A stretch of 64,000 nt of DNA from Pseudeuparius sepicola (GCA_963920635.1 OY987301.1:57418560-57482559); one strand, 5' to 3'; positions 46,900-57,764 are shown, counted from the stretch's first letter. Numbers and translations are program-made. Notes: generated by a model not told the origin, from the sequence alone.

Positions 46900-47800
46900 T
46901 GCTTCTATGAAAATAGGTTAAGCGTGGCAGTGTCTCCAATTTTTATTCAACTTCAATGTTGCCTAAAATGTAGTCAAAAGTATTGACAGACATTCTCCTA
47001 TATTTATGGAAACGATCAGGGTATAGTATTTCTAAAGTTACTTGGAACAGCATAAAAACCTGTGAATTTTATACGGGTGATTTCGGCTGATAAGTCTGGT
47101 ATTTTTACCAGTAGCAGAGCGTGATAAAAGCTATGAAATAGATCGCGCCTCGTATATCACTGTGTTCCAAGTGAGTTCATTTATATTTTACCAGGGTAGC
47201 TCGAGAACAGGCTCTTCCGACAATAAAATACGAGTCAAAACACTTTTTTAACCATATTGAACCGCACCTGGTATTATAAGTAAAAGGATGAAGGAAACAG
47301 AGACGATAGATATTGTAGTAAAAACAATTGACTGCATGCTCGCCTAATATAATATACTCGTATCACCAATACTTGCATGGGCTACACTGTTCGACGGCCG
47401 GCCACTGTACAGCGAAATGCGGTGGATAGGCGTGCGATAATTTCACAGATTTTAGGATATACTTGCGTAAATAGTGTCTTTTTAGAGCCCTTTTGACAAT
47501 ATTGTATGGTGCATTAACCTTTACGTTGTGTTTGACGACAACCTTAAAAAACCCTTAAAAGTGAAATATTATTTTTTATGCAATTAGAGTTTTTATGCTG
47601 TTTCAAGTGACTTTAAAAATACTATAACTCCTTAAATTTGTATCAAGATAGTGAAATTCACCAAATTTTCTCCTTTTCTGATTTATAAGGTGCACTGCCA
47701 TTCTAAATCGTTTTGTTAGCGCACGCCATTTTTTTAAAGATGAATTTAATAAAATTTCTTCTTCGTCGGACGATGGAGACGACAACGATACGAACTCCAT
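46900..47800 (-). pseudogene. PIF/Harbinger transposase, N-terminal part (split by a MITE)
   Basis: Right to left from ATG 47800: an acidic start (SSPSSDEEE), then the family motif VHLINQKRRKFGEFHYLD, interrupted at 47624, then resuming at 47021 with YPDRFHKYRRMSVNTFDYIL. Both motifs are typical of the N-terminal region of PIF/Harbinger transposases. The frame decays after about 46940. The part carrying the first catalytic Asp is absent here too, so with 42225-43090 this is either one rearranged gene or one gene with a large intron and a lost central exon. Confidence 0.8.
47022..47626. mobile_element. MITE with ~38-bp inverted ends and TA duplication
   Basis: The element is 47024-47624, flanked by TA at 47022-47023 and 47625-47626. 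The left end TAGTATTTCTAAAGTTACTT is the near-exact inverse of the right end AAGTGACTTTAAAAATACTA, continuing through GAACAGCATAAAAAC. TA duplication suggests a Tc1/mariner or pogo-type mobiliser. It interrupts the Harbinger transposase frame. Confidence 0.8.
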
Positions 47801-47858
47801 TACTTATAAATAAAACAAGACAGTTACTAAACACGAGAATAAAGATTCAAAAAACCGA

Positions 47859-47985
47859 TGTGCGGTGCGTCGATATGGCTCTATGAAAGGATATGATCCA
47901 GGCGAAGTGCGGTACGAGTGCGGTGCTAGGTGCGGTGCTATATATGTGCGGTGCAATGTGCGGTGCTGGATGCGGTGCTCCGTTG
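47859..47985. repeat. Cluster of GTGCGGTGC motifs
   Basis: GTGCGGTGC or close variants occur about seven times in ~125 bp, spaced 11-45 bp, just upstream of the Harbinger transposase start (47800, minus strand). They could be subterminal transposase-binding sites or a degenerate minisatellite. Confidence 0.65.
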
Positions 47986-49056
47986 TGGACACTGCTTACG
48001 ACTGAAGCTTGTGTCCTTATAAGTACCTCAGTCAACGCTGAAATTTTTCTTCCAAAGACATGTTGAGAGAATGATGTATAAACTCTATTGGTATATGCCA
48101 GTGAGAAAGCTATCAATTTGGTTGAACGTATCCACATGAAATTTTATCAATAATTTTTGGACCAATATGGCTATGAAAATATGTTTGATCGTGGGTTGTA
48201 GTTAATTGCCTTAATTTTTGTTCTTTATATTCTGAATGGGATTCATTAATAAATGTGTGAAAACTATTTTAATCAGGTACTTGGTACTAGGTATTAAAGA
48301 TAATAAGGATACAAAAAGGATTAGGGTTGGTCATATAATAAAACACAAAACGCTTAAAAATTCCTGTTTTGTTTATTTATTTTTTAGCATATTATTTTCT
48401 TTCCTTATTACTAATCAATTTTACCATTATTACATCTTATGGTTTTGGGATTGCCGAACCAAGTTCGGCAGATTGGAAACATTAACAATGACCATCTGTG
48501 ATTTATCCAGACTGCGAGAGGACCAGAAACCTATGTGATATCTATTTTATAAATAGGAGTTGAATTTGGTTTTGCTTCTATTAGTTATGTTTTTTGTTTA
48601 TTAATTTACTGATGGTGGTTACAACTACCTTAGTAGCACCAAATATTCCTTATATATATGCGACAATTCATTATTTTATAACGGGCCGGCCGACTTTCTA
48701 AAACTTTTTTTTTAAAATATAGTATTGCGAAAGCTCTACATTTTTGTGAGCGTTATTTTAAGATTCGCCTTTTCCATAGAATAGTGCGATAACAAATAAG
48801 ACTTCAAAAATGACGAAAGCATATTAGGCATTTAAAAAAAATACCTCTATCGATTCAGGCACATCTGGTACCCACAAATCCCAAGTTTCAATACCGGAAC
48901 TTATTCAGAGTGTTCACAACTTAAGTACAAAAAAAAATCGACTTTTTGAAAGTGCCCTGGGTAAACACTACTAAGTGTCTTGCAAATATTACATTGCCAA
49001 CGGATTAAGAGTCACCCAGTGTTTCAGTTAAAACGATATCATCCGCATATATTATA
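47986..49056. other. No gene recognised
   Basis: AT-rich, with a plus-strand frame at 48236-48538 that is hydrophobic in the middle but has no start context or domain I can support. Confidence 0.5.
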
Positions 49057-49202
49057 TAGAGTATTCATAATAAATATGGAAATATCGAAAGAAATCGGCC
49101 CGGCGGCTTTGTTACTCCAGGTGACACGAAGTTTTAAAACTTATTTTTAACACTTCGTGGTGCATTTTTTTCGATATTTCCGTATTTATTATAAACACTC
49201 TG
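49057..49202. mobile_element. Short hairpin MITE, ~146 bp
   Basis: AGAGTATTCATAATAAATAT with ...GGAAATATCGAAA is matched in reverse by TTTCGATATTTCCGTATTTA with ...TTATAAACACTCT. The loop holds a short second hairpin. It lies 40 bp outside the left end of the pogo-like element. Confidence 0.75.
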
Positions 49203-49240
49203 TAAAAGATATGAGGATAATATTGTGCTAATTGATAGGG

Positions 49241-52151
49241 TAACTGGGGGCAAAGCCCCGCACGGGGCAAAACCACGCACAGGATTTTTGAATAGCCTGC
49301 CAATAATTTCAGACCTGTCCGCTAGGCAGTAGGTCGGCCTTGATAGCGTCTAGTTTATCAGGAAAATTCATGGCGACCGGCCGATTGTGAGCCGTGAAAA
49401 TGAGGTTAGTTTATTTTTTGTTATTTGTATGTAACAATCATATTAATTTATTTCAGTGATATGTGCATGATGATTACGATTTCTTTAAAGAACAAATGCT
49501 TAGTTGACAGCATGGCTTTTAAGCTCCATTTCTATGTGCTTCGATTTCGCTTCACCTTGTTTACAAAAGTCATAAGAATGGCGGGTTCTAAATGATACAG
49601 AATGGGGCAAAACCCCGCAGCCTTCCAGAGGCAAAGCCCCGCATGCGGGGATTTGCCCCACTATTGCTTTGCCCCTTTTTCCAAAATATGTTCTGCACAT
49701 CAGTGTTTTAGGAACTACAAAAGAAAAACCGAGTACGTGCCAATGACAGAAGATAAACTCGCTACGGCACGAACACTAATCACGAGAGGTGTTTCCATCC
49801 GTTAAGTGGCCAAAGAAATCGGGTTTCACGAGTCGACTCTGAGGGACCGACTTAAGAAAGGAGGAGGGACCAAACTCGGTTGATTTTGAGTGACCTTTAT
49901 GCCAGATCAGGAAGAGGAGCTGGTGAGCCACTGTATCAATCTCGACAAGCGATTTTTTGGCCTTAAGTTAGAATCCTTGCGATTCCTGCTATTTAAATAT
50001 GCTGCGGAGAACAACCTTCCACATCAATTTTCAGCTGAAGCACAACTCGCTAACTCGCTGGGAGGGATTTTACACGTGCCTTCATGAAAATAAATAAGTT
50101 ATCTCTGCGTGTTCCCTGGAAAACAAGGGTTGCGCGAACGATGGGATTCAACAAGGTTCGACTTTCTCAGTATTTCGACAACTTGGAAGTCGTCATGAAG
50201 AAGTATAGCTTCACTCCCAGTCAAATCTTTAATATGGACGAAACGGGAATACAAACGGTCCCAAATATACTTCCAAAACATGTAGCCCCCACGGGAAAAA
50301 AGGAAGTTGCCAAGGTAGTAGCAGCGGAGCAAGACCAAAGAGTAACCGCTGACCGGAGTGAACTTGGCGACGAATCCCAGCGACGAATTTTCACTATTTG
50401 AAGCAAGCGGCAAATGTGAACATAGCGACGATTGCAGCGACGATTTTAGAAAACGGCTTGAAGTTAACTACATAATTATCTTTCTACCGTGGTGTAAACA
50501 TATAGTAATGAAGATTATAATATTTCCCTGACCTTTATTTTAGCAATGATGAGTCCTATAGGTTGTTTTCTTCCTACTTTCTTCATCTACACAAGAAAAA
50601 GAGAAAATAGGCTTGTAATTATTAAAGGTGGCCCGTTAGGATGCGATATGGCTCTCACTGACAAAGGGTATATGAACATCCCTACCTTTATTAAGTGGGT
50701 GAAACATTTCCAAAAGTATGCAAAACCAAGTGAGGGTAATGATATTTTGATCATACTTGATAACCACATTTCCCACATAAGCTTGTAGGCAGTTACTTAT
50801 GCAAAATCGACTCACATCCACCTACCTACCTTTCCACACCACAGTAGCCTCAAAACTCAACCTCTCGACCGCTGTATGTTCCGACCACTCAAGTCTTATT
50901 ACGATGCGGCTGTGGATTCATGGGATGTTTCTCACCCAGGAGAAACGTTCAGCGTTTATAATGTTGCTGAAACATTCAAGTTAGCTCCTGAAAAAGCGAG
51001 CACTGTTGAAAATGCAGTTCAAGCTTTCAAAGCTACTGGGATTTATCCATTCAACAAGAATATCTTCTCAGATACTGACTTTTTACCGGCAGAGGTGAGA
51101 GACCAGCCACTAGAAGAAAAGCAAGACGATGATAATCGTATGATAATATTTAACGATGGTAATGGGCTAGAGGAAGTTACGCCTGCGGTTGCTGAAGCGA
51201 TGCGTTATGATCCACCACCCCCCACAGTCTCACTTGCTGTTATAACAGAAGAGTTTTGCAACAAGGCACCAGTCGTCCTCTTGCTATTGAAACACCAACG
51301 AAAGCTTATTCTAATCGGGCTAGTTTAACAACACCTGGGAATAAAATTCCTCTAAAATACATGTAAAGAGAAAACGCAAAGGAAAAGGGTTGAAGTCTGA
51401 GTTGCTTACGTCAACGCCTAATAAAGAACGCATGGAAAACGAAATGGCTGAAAAAGAAAAACAAGCTGCTGAGAAGGAGAAAAAAAAGCAAAAAAGTGCA
51501 AAAGAAAACGTAACTAAGCAACTCTTCTCTGCCTCCAACCCAAAAAAGACGAAGACAAATTTCAAAGAAGTATACTCTTCAGATAGCGACGCAGATTATT
51601 CCGTTCATGACAGTAGCTCAGATTTTGTATCAGGTAATGAGGAAAATTCTCAGGAGGAAGAGAGTGAAAACTCGCAGCATAGGATCTCTGAATTAATAGT
51701 TTCAAATGATTATGCTGTAGTTAAGGTTCAGGGTAAAACAAAGAATTCTTTCCGACACTACGTAGCTAAGATCATTTATACCTACCAAGACGGCTGTCAA
51801 GGTGTATTTTACAAGCGATTACTTAATACTTACAAATTTTCGGAAACGAATGAAGAATCCTTTATTGCTGATGAAGATATGGTTTTGAAATTGTCAAAAC
51901 CTACTGAGATGAACTCTGCTAGGTTTCATAACACATAACTTTCAGAGAGGACTTGACTACTTTTACGATGTACTAATTAATAGACTTAACTACATTTTCA
52001 CTTGTTTATCGTTTTTGTGTTTTTTAAACAAAAATAATATATTTGTCTTTGTTTCTATGAAAATATAATATTAAATTAAGTTTCTATGGATTTGCTTTTT
52101 TATTTGCTCAAAATCGGGACAAACCCCGCACAGCGGCATTTGTCCCATTTA
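49241..52151 (+). mobile_element. pogo/Tigger-like DNA transposon, ~2.9 kb
   Basis: Left end after TA (49241-49242): ACTGGGGGCAAAGCCCCGCA. Right end before TA (52150-52151), read in reverse: AATGGGACAAATGCCGCTGT. The ends are imperfect inverted repeats, consistent with an old insertion at a TA site. GC-rich palindromic motifs (CCCCGCATGCGGGG at about 49636-49649, and GGGGCAAAACCCCGCA near 49605) lie inside the left end. A decayed transposase fills the middle. Confidence 0.7.
49738..51938 (+). pseudogene. pogo/Tigger-like transposase (decayed)
   Basis: In order: a psq-type helix-turn-helix start (MTEDKLATARTLITRGVSIR, stop, VAKEIGFHESTLRDRLK); a CENP-B-like stretch (49890-50087); the DDE_1 domain with FNMDETGIQTVP (first Asp, near 50235) and ILIILDNHISHIS (second Asp, near 50757); QPLDRCMFRPLK (third acidic residue) and YPFNKNIFSDTDF (50870-51080); and a long charged C-terminal tail (51390-51938) with a KE-rich coiled stretch and acidic serine runs. 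At least five stops or frame changes separate the pieces. Confidence 0.85.
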
Positions 52152-53040
52152 CTGGGTATTTGAAAATATTTAATTTTTCAATATATAACTAATATTCAGA
52201 AACCAAATGTGTGCAACGAAGCTATAGATAAGATATCTACATACTATTTTCACCAGATATTGTCAAAAAATACACCTCATATTTTCAATAATCTTGTAAA
52301 AATTAGAAATTGCATTTAGGACTTTTAGTGTCGACCCAGCTTCAAATTATTTATTCGGCTATACATCGGTAAATATTTGACGTCTAAGATTCCTCTTATA
52401 CTTCTGAGGAATTCTTATATAACAACCATGCAAATGAGCCAGTATAATGGAAGTTTCCGCGCCCGCCTTTAGGAACTTTTATCCTTTAATGACAAACAAA
52501 CCGAGCGGAAAACAAGGGTGGCTGCAGCTTGCAAAGTGTTAGTAATTCAATGAAAAATGCATGAGGTTGCATCGGGAAATTGAAGGGGATCCAGGCTGCT
52601 CGAAAACTAGCGCTATCGGTATTACGCCGGTTGAAATCCCGCAAGAGGCGGAAATCGTGTTTTTTTGCGCTTAAAAGTATTTAGGGGGAAGCTAGAGAAA
52701 TTGTATATTGGGGGTTTTAAAAGGGTCTGAAGTTTATGCGGCAGCATGTCTGGTTGAAACGGGGAATGATTCTTCAAATACGGATTATGCATTATCAGAA
52801 ATGAATATTAGGGAGAGTAAGAACCTGAGGCGTGCATGGTGAGCTGGAAAATGTAATGTAGCTGGAAACTATTTTTGGGAGACGAAATCGACTACAGGTG
52901 TTGGAAGTGTTTCAGAAAATTGTAACCTACGTTCCAGTGGGGAAGAAACGTCTAAAACGGTTTGAACAAAATTCCTCAATGATGTGTTTGATGTGCGCTG
53001 TCGACTGAAACACAGGTATTCTTGTCGAGTTTTGAGTTTA
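52152..53040. other. No gene recognised
   Basis: 52440-52720 is richer in GC than its surroundings and looks unique. No domain or exon was recognised. Confidence 0.5.
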
Positions 53041-53044
53041 GGTA

Positions 53045-53105
53045 AATATTCCATTCATCAATATTCCATTAATCAATATTCCATTAATCAATATTCCATT
53101 AATCC
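53045..53105. repeat. 15-bp tandem repeat AATATTCCATTAATC
   Basis: Four units, the first with one change (CATTCATC). Confidence 0.9.
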
Positions 53106-53659
53106 AATCGCTTATAATCCAGAGACACTGCTGTTATTTTAGCTGGTGTCGAAAATTTTAACAATGGTTCTGTAAGGTTGTTTACATCTCAGTGTTTGAA
53201 ACATTGATGGTTAACGATATAAAATATTATATATGGTTTTGAGACATGAATATGCAAGATAATTCCAATTTCCATGAAGAAAACTTATTCCATTTCCTAC
53301 CGCTTAAAGAAATGACAAATGCGGCAACTCCAACTGCTTAAGCATTTGCCCTTTATCATGTTAGCCTTGGATGGAAAACAAAACGTCAGATAAGAGTGAC
53401 AAGCTTCCAGTGAAGAAGTGTGCAACATTAATTTTGAATCCGTTATAAAAAGTATTATTATTACTTTATTTAAAAAATAACAAAAATTCTACACAAGGTA
53501 ATATTTCACTTGGAAATTACAAAAATATTTATTGATTTACCTTAAGTTTAGCTCGAAAAGAATATGCCGTTATATATCCTGAAGAAGTTTTACCAGCGAG
53601 GCACATTCACAAAATTGTATAAGAGTAGTGGGTTATGGATGGTGCTGGCCTGATCCGTG
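53106..53659. other. Region probably containing the left end of the provirus
   Basis: No gene. The boundary of the Maverick-like element must lie here or just left of here, but no terminal repeat can be assigned because the right end is outside the window. Confidence 0.4.
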
Positions 53660-53885
53660 ACCTAGATATCTCATTGGCCCCCCACTCCTCAAGCCACGCC
53701 TCCTTCAGATGTTTATTGGTCCCCCACCCCCGAAACCACATCTCCCTAATATTTTCATTGGTTTCCCCCATTTCTTAAACCACGCCCTCATCCGTGACCT
53801 ACAAATTCTATTGATCCCCCACTTTTTAAGCCACTCCCTCTTCCTTAACCTATAAATCTGATTGTTTCCCATTCCACTTGCTATG
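53660..53885. repeat. Degenerate ~50-bp repeats, ATTGG(T)CCCCCAC...CCACGCC
   Basis: Four to five imperfect units start at about 53674, 53723, 53767, 53812 and 53861. Each has ATTGG (an inverted CCAAT box) followed by a C-run, an A/T stretch and CCACGCC or CCACTCCC, then often TGACCTA(T/C)AAAT. They sit 100-320 bp upstream of the gene at 53982 and may be a viral promoter/enhancer or origin. Confidence 0.65.
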
Positions 53886-53920
53886 CATTAAATTAAAATC
53901 CCCACTTTTCAATTGCCAGA

Positions 53921-53962
53921 TATAAACTCTCAATTTTCTGCTAATAAAACATAATTCAGTTG
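53921..53962 (+). promoter_or_regulatory. Possible TATA + initiator for the 53982 gene
   Basis: TATAAACT at 53921 and an arthropod-type initiator TCAGT at 53956-53960, about 37 bp apart (slightly longer than usual), with the ATG 22 bp further on. Confidence 0.4.
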
Positions 53963-53981
53963 GTTCAGTTTATATTGCAAG

Positions 53982-54323
53982 ATGTGGATGGCATACAGAA
54001 CATATCCCGAAGCGCGAGATCTTGAAAGTGGAGTGGAACGTTTGCGACAAATATATGCAGATTTGGAATTTGAAGCCGACCACGAAGGAATATATGGAAT
54101 GGGAAAAATTTTATCGGAAGAAGAGTGTCGCACCCGAGCAAAAAGGTATTCAGACGCTGTTGATGTTTGTGATAAATTTCTAGAAGATAAAGATCTGAAG
54201 AATTTTGCAACTGGGCTGAAGGCGTTGGATTTGGATTCAAACTTGAAGCAAATTAAAGATTTCATCAATATGCAGGACGTCCTCGGTGTTTTGGACATCA
54301 ATACATTGGTTTATATATTCTAG
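53982..54323 (+). CDS. Provirus protein of unknown function, left paralogue (113 aa)
   Basis: A soluble, mostly helical, mildly acidic protein starting MWMAYRTYPEARDLESGVE. It is clearly related to the product of 63332-63717: both share (R)DLxSG..(R/C)LR, a KRY/KMY-x-DA-x-x-(V/A)CDKFL block, an IKD(F/Y)IN block and the C-terminal VLDINTL-(V/L)-(Y/F)IF. I do not recognise the family. It is the leftmost gene of the provirus, convergent with the integrase. A polyadenylation signal AATAAA follows at 54394-54399. Confidence 0.7.
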   Translation: MWMAYRTYPEARDLESGVERLRQIYADLEFEADHEGIYGMGKILSEEECRTRAKRYSDAVDVCDKFLEDKDLKNFATGLKALDLDSNLKQIKDFINMQDVLGVLDINTLVYIF

Positions 54324-54393
54324 AAAAACACAACTGAAAGTGATTGTTTTGAAGAAGAAATATGCGATTGTTTAGATTGTAACCCTAAAAATG

Positions 54394-54435
54394 AATAAAT
54401 AAAGGAAACAAAAATATATATAAAATTGTTTTATT
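54394..54435. terminator. Convergent polyadenylation signals
   Basis: AATAAA on the plus strand (54394-54399) serves the left unknown gene. TTTATT at 54430-54435 is AATAAA on the minus strand for the integrase-block transcript. The two genes end 150 bp apart. Confidence 0.6.
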
Positions 54436-54473
54436 TCAAAAAAAGAAGATACACAATAAACATACAAACAAAA

Positions 54474-55418
54474 TTATGTCAACTGGTTTTTGTTTATCCA
54501 AGAATTATTACTACTATCCATACCTAACCATTTAACATACACTTTATTTCCTTTTTTTCTAAGAACTTTTTCAATTAAATATACATCTGGATATTTGACT
54601 TTTTGAAGTTCTTCACCGTAAAATGCACCTTGTATTTTATTTCCTTTTTCATCTTCTAACATATATGTTGGTGGGTTAGTGGGGTTTACTTTTATAATTT
54701 TAAATATCTCATTTGACCAATTGGGAGTGTAACCTTTTGCAAAAACCTCTCTATTTTTGCTGATACGAACATGGTTACCGCTAGTAAATTTAACGTTTTT
54801 AAGATTAAATACTTTTGGAAAGGTGTACGTTGTTCTTAATATGCTTTTTTCATTGGTTTCATTTATGTCTATTGGTTTCAATCTTATGGTTTTATGTTTA
54901 GTATTATTTTATTTATCAACAATATCTTGTAATAAAGATAACCACTTATAGTTACCTTGCAAGCTAAATTGTTTCCACATGGCGTTTTTTAAAGTACGGT
55001 TAACTCTCTCTACAACACTTGCTTTCAAGTTTGAAAAAGAACTGTAGTGGTTAATATTATAATCTTGCATCAATTTGTAAAAATCTTTGTTATAAAATTC
55101 TTTTCCCAAATCTGTCTGGAGATTGTTGGGAGGTATTTTTACTTTCAGAAGTATGTTTTTCATAGCACTAGTAACATTTTTTGCGTTTTTTGTCTTAACG
55201 GGCAGTGCCCAGACGAATTTAGAAAACACATTAATTACAACCAAGATATAGCGGTACCCTTTATTAAATCGGGCATAAGGGAGCATTTCAACTAAATCAG
55301 CTTGCCAAAGATCGTCGAGACTTTTAACAATTACTCTCCGTCTTCGATAATTTTTCCTCGCAGGCTTATGAAGTTCATCAACGACTTGTCTTTTTGCATC
55401 TGTAATTATTTTACTCAT
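54474..55418 (-). pseudogene. Maverick/Polinton retrovirus-like integrase with chromodomain, one in-frame stop
   Basis: Integrates the element DNA. The first part (55418-54909, 169 aa) begins at the usual HKPARKNYRRRRVIVK segment. It then shows the rve catalytic core: WQAD (D41), TDLGKEF (D103), and E137 in the VVERVNRTLK segment, with 33 residues between D103 and E137. An in-frame TAA at 54909-54911 stops it. The same frame continues into the second part (54881-54474) with an SH3-like region and a C-terminal chromodomain-like EKVLRKKGNKVYVKWLG. No frameshift is needed, only the single stop. An N-terminal zinc finger was not seen. It is the last gene of the minus-strand block, starting 4 bp after the previous stop. 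Confidence 0.93.
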
Positions 55419-55421
55419 AAT

Positions 55422-55823
55422 TTAATTTCCTTGTTCTACAGGACACTTCACCAATAATTCACCGTAAAAGTCATTTAAAGTTCCAGTCTTGGCTTTCTTA
55501 AATGCAATTTTATCATTTTTCATTAAACGGATACCAATGGGAGTTGGGACTTCAACATCATTTATTAACAAAACAACAGAAGAAGGGAACTCGGCACGCA
55601 CAATTTCACATTCAGTTAGGGGACATGAATAAGTCTCTCTTTGATCCTGCAGCAAATGATATTTTCCAGAAGTTTTATTTAGTTTTCCAATAAATGGGAA
55701 TACTAAATTATAATAAAGCTTTACGTTCTTGAATTCTACTATATTGTATAGTTTATTGTCTTGAGCTGATAAAGACTGATTAGTCTTTTTAAATATATGT
55801 GCTCCAAATTTGTCAATAGTCAT
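55422..55823 (-). CDS. Conserved Maverick-type protein, function unknown (133 aa)
   Basis: Begins MTIDKFGAHIFKK, a start I associate with a conserved structural-type protein of insect Maverick elements, and is predicted to be rich in beta strands (KLYYNLVFPFIGKL, SSVVLLINDVEVP). It has a two-cysteine segment CPLTECE. It lies between the 56-kb unknown protein and the integrase, stop 4 bp before the integrase start, consistent with one transcript. No catalytic motif is seen. A capsid-associated or attachment role is only a guess. Confidence 0.7.
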   Translation of the reverse strand: MTIDKFGAHIFKKTNQSLSAQDNKLYNIVEFKNVKLYYNLVFPFIGKLNKTSGKYHLLQDQRETYSCPLTECEIVRAEFPSSVVLLINDVEVPTPIGIRLMKNDKIAFKKAKTGTLNDFYGELLVKCPVEQGN

Positions 55824-55883
55824 TATGTCTTAAATGCCATGAACTCACTAACGTATTCCTTGACAATTATGTATATTTATATA

Positions 55884-56970
55884 CTACTGAATAATTTTTG
55901 CTTCCCGCAGTTCCTCGACGATAGACATAATTTCGTTGTGGTGACCAGTATTACCTGCGATTTGAGATGCCAGAAGTAATTTTAGTCTTTCAACAATTTC
56001 ATTGGGATCATTATAATATACGTAATCTAACTTTTTGTTAGACAGACTCATGATGCCACCTCCTTTCTTTGATCGTGTAACCGATCTTGTAGTTGGTCGC
56101 GGCAGCTGTGAACTAACCGACATTGATCTTTCTCTGAGCACAGATGGTTCTACTAATGTTCGTAATACTTCATTTTTTAAAATATTCTTTTTAACGAGCC
56201 ATGGTCGCACAATTGTTATATATTTGGAATTCAAAGAGCCCTGTACTGGTTCGGCAGGATCATTGTTTCGTATATATGTCGAAGTTTTATCCAAAATATC
56301 CATGTAATTGTCCAAGTCTGCATTTGTATACCCTAGAGGGGTGTTGCTTATACAATAACTCGTACAGTCCAAGTGTACCTTCATACAATCGTTTCATATC
56401 AGGTTGAAGTGTATTTTTCCTAAATATTTGAATATCTTTTCCAATAAAATCAACTAAAGCGTTTCCTATCGAAAATTTACCTGTAGGTATATCATGTTTT
56501 ATACCATATACGTAATCATAATCTGTAGAGGTTCCTCGTGTCTGTCCATCAATATAGGTTCGTGGAAGAGGATTAAATTCTTCAAGCCATAATTGGTAAC
56601 CAGGTTGCCTCGATAAATCCTCTAAATATTGTCGGCTTTGTTCAACAGCATCATTAATAGTATTATCAGTCACGGTATCTTGACCAGTTGATTCAAAGGG
56701 GTCTCCTTGTTCAGGGACAAAACTATCTTCTAAAAACGTGAGTCCACCAAAAGGCAATAATGGTGGTAAAGGCTTGTGGGCATATATCGATGAACGCGGC
56801 GAGGAAGCGGCAATTTTACCATAACTATATTTAATATCCTTAGGAACTTTTTCTTGGCTCGAACTTTCAATTTTAACGTCTGGTTTTATATTCGACAGAA
56901 GTTTTTCCAACGGTTGGGTTATTGGTTTATATTCTTCTTCTAGACGTCTTAACGTTTTAGATTTATCCAA
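55884..56970 (-). pseudogene. Conserved Maverick-type protein with one frameshift, function unknown
   Basis: Two overlapping frames form one gene. The N-terminal part (56970-56287) is charged, then proline-rich (PLPPLLPFGGL), then has an LWLEEFNPLPRTYIDG segment and a helical end. The C-terminal part (56384-55884) continues with a YTNADLDNYMDILDKT segment, a basic SRT/RSKKGGG linker and a conserved end, NEIMSIVEELREAKII. The change of frame is near 56335-56345, beside a CCCC run, and amounts to one extra base. The overlap and matching order argue for one broken gene rather than two. It follows the ATPase. Its role is unknown, likely virion-associated. Confidence 0.75.
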
Positions 56971-57080
56971 TCTTAAGGATCGATATTTTTGTTTAACAAT
57001 TTTTCTAGCTTTTATTAATCATCTTCAAAGAATGTAAATATACTAAACTAAAATGTAGTTTCTAAATTATATATATATAT

Positions 57081-57764
57081 TTATAGTAAAATAAACTGAT
57101 CAAAATGTTTCCTATATCTACCGTTATTTAAAGAACTATCTTTATCTATAACTAGAAACCCAAATTTCTCTAACCAACAAAAGGAACATATATCTTTAAA
57201 CTGTTGAAAGGTCATATCCACGTTCACGTGATCATCATATATGTGTTTTAAATTTGTGCTGTCTTGTTGAAATATAATTAATAAATTTGAATTATCCCGT
57301 ATTAATTGTTTTGGAATCGAGGAATAAGTTTGACATACATAAAAACAATCGGTCGATTTATGGCGTCCAAAACAAAAATATTCTCTGATAACACTCTGAT
57401 TGCAACACACCATATCGTCAAATATAATAACAGAGTTTGGTCTTATATCACAGGGTGGTATTACATTCTCCTCATTTTCGCATTCGAAGTATCCAATTTC
57501 CTTAATAGGTTCAAAAAGCTGACGTAGGTATTGATATTTAAGTTGATTTAAGGATTTGGAGCATACATAGACGTTTTCAAACCTCAATCCATGAGATTCG
57601 GTCAAAAGGCAAAAAACAACATTAGTTTTTCCACACCCCGAAGGTCCTACAACCAAAGCCCTTTTACAGTCACCAGGAAATAAATCAGCATGCTTACGAA
57701 AAATATCTGTTTCCACATCATGATTTTTTATAGGCAGAGAGAAATTTTGTTTAACGATCTTCAT
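57081..57764 (-). CDS. DNA-packaging ATPase (FtsK/HerA, A32-like), 227 aa
   Basis: Drives genome packaging into the capsid. Walker A is GPSGCGKTN (residues 40-48) and Walker B VIIFDDM (112-118). An FGRHKSTD...CQTYSSIPKQLIRDN segment follows, typical of A32-like ATPases of Mavericks and related dsDNA viruses. The size fits this family (~220-260 aa). It is the first gene of the minus-strand block and is divergent from the phospholipase gene at 57839, with a 74-bp intergenic region. The frame is intact. Confidence 0.93.
   Translation of the reverse strand: MKIVKQNFSLPIKNHDVETDIFRKHADLFPGDCKRALVVGPSGCGKTNVVFCLLTESHGLRFENVYVCSKSLNQLKYQYLRQLFEPIKEIGYFECENEENVIPPCDIRPNSVIIFDDMVCCNQSVIREYFCFGRHKSTDCFYVCQTYSSIPKQLIRDNSNLLIIFQQDSTNLKHIYDDHVNVDMTFQQFKDICSFCWLEKFGFLVIDKDSSLNNGRYRKHFDQFILL

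Noticed and set aside
48236..48538. 100-aa plus-strand frame
   Set aside because: No motif, no promoter-like context and low-complexity hydrophobic middle.
53660..53885. CRISPR-like array
   Set aside because: Repeats are degenerate, spacers are similar to each other, and the host is a eukaryote.
53930..54301. Minus-strand 123-aa and 91-aa frames
   Set aside because: Antisense to the left unknown provirus gene, which is supported by its paralogue.
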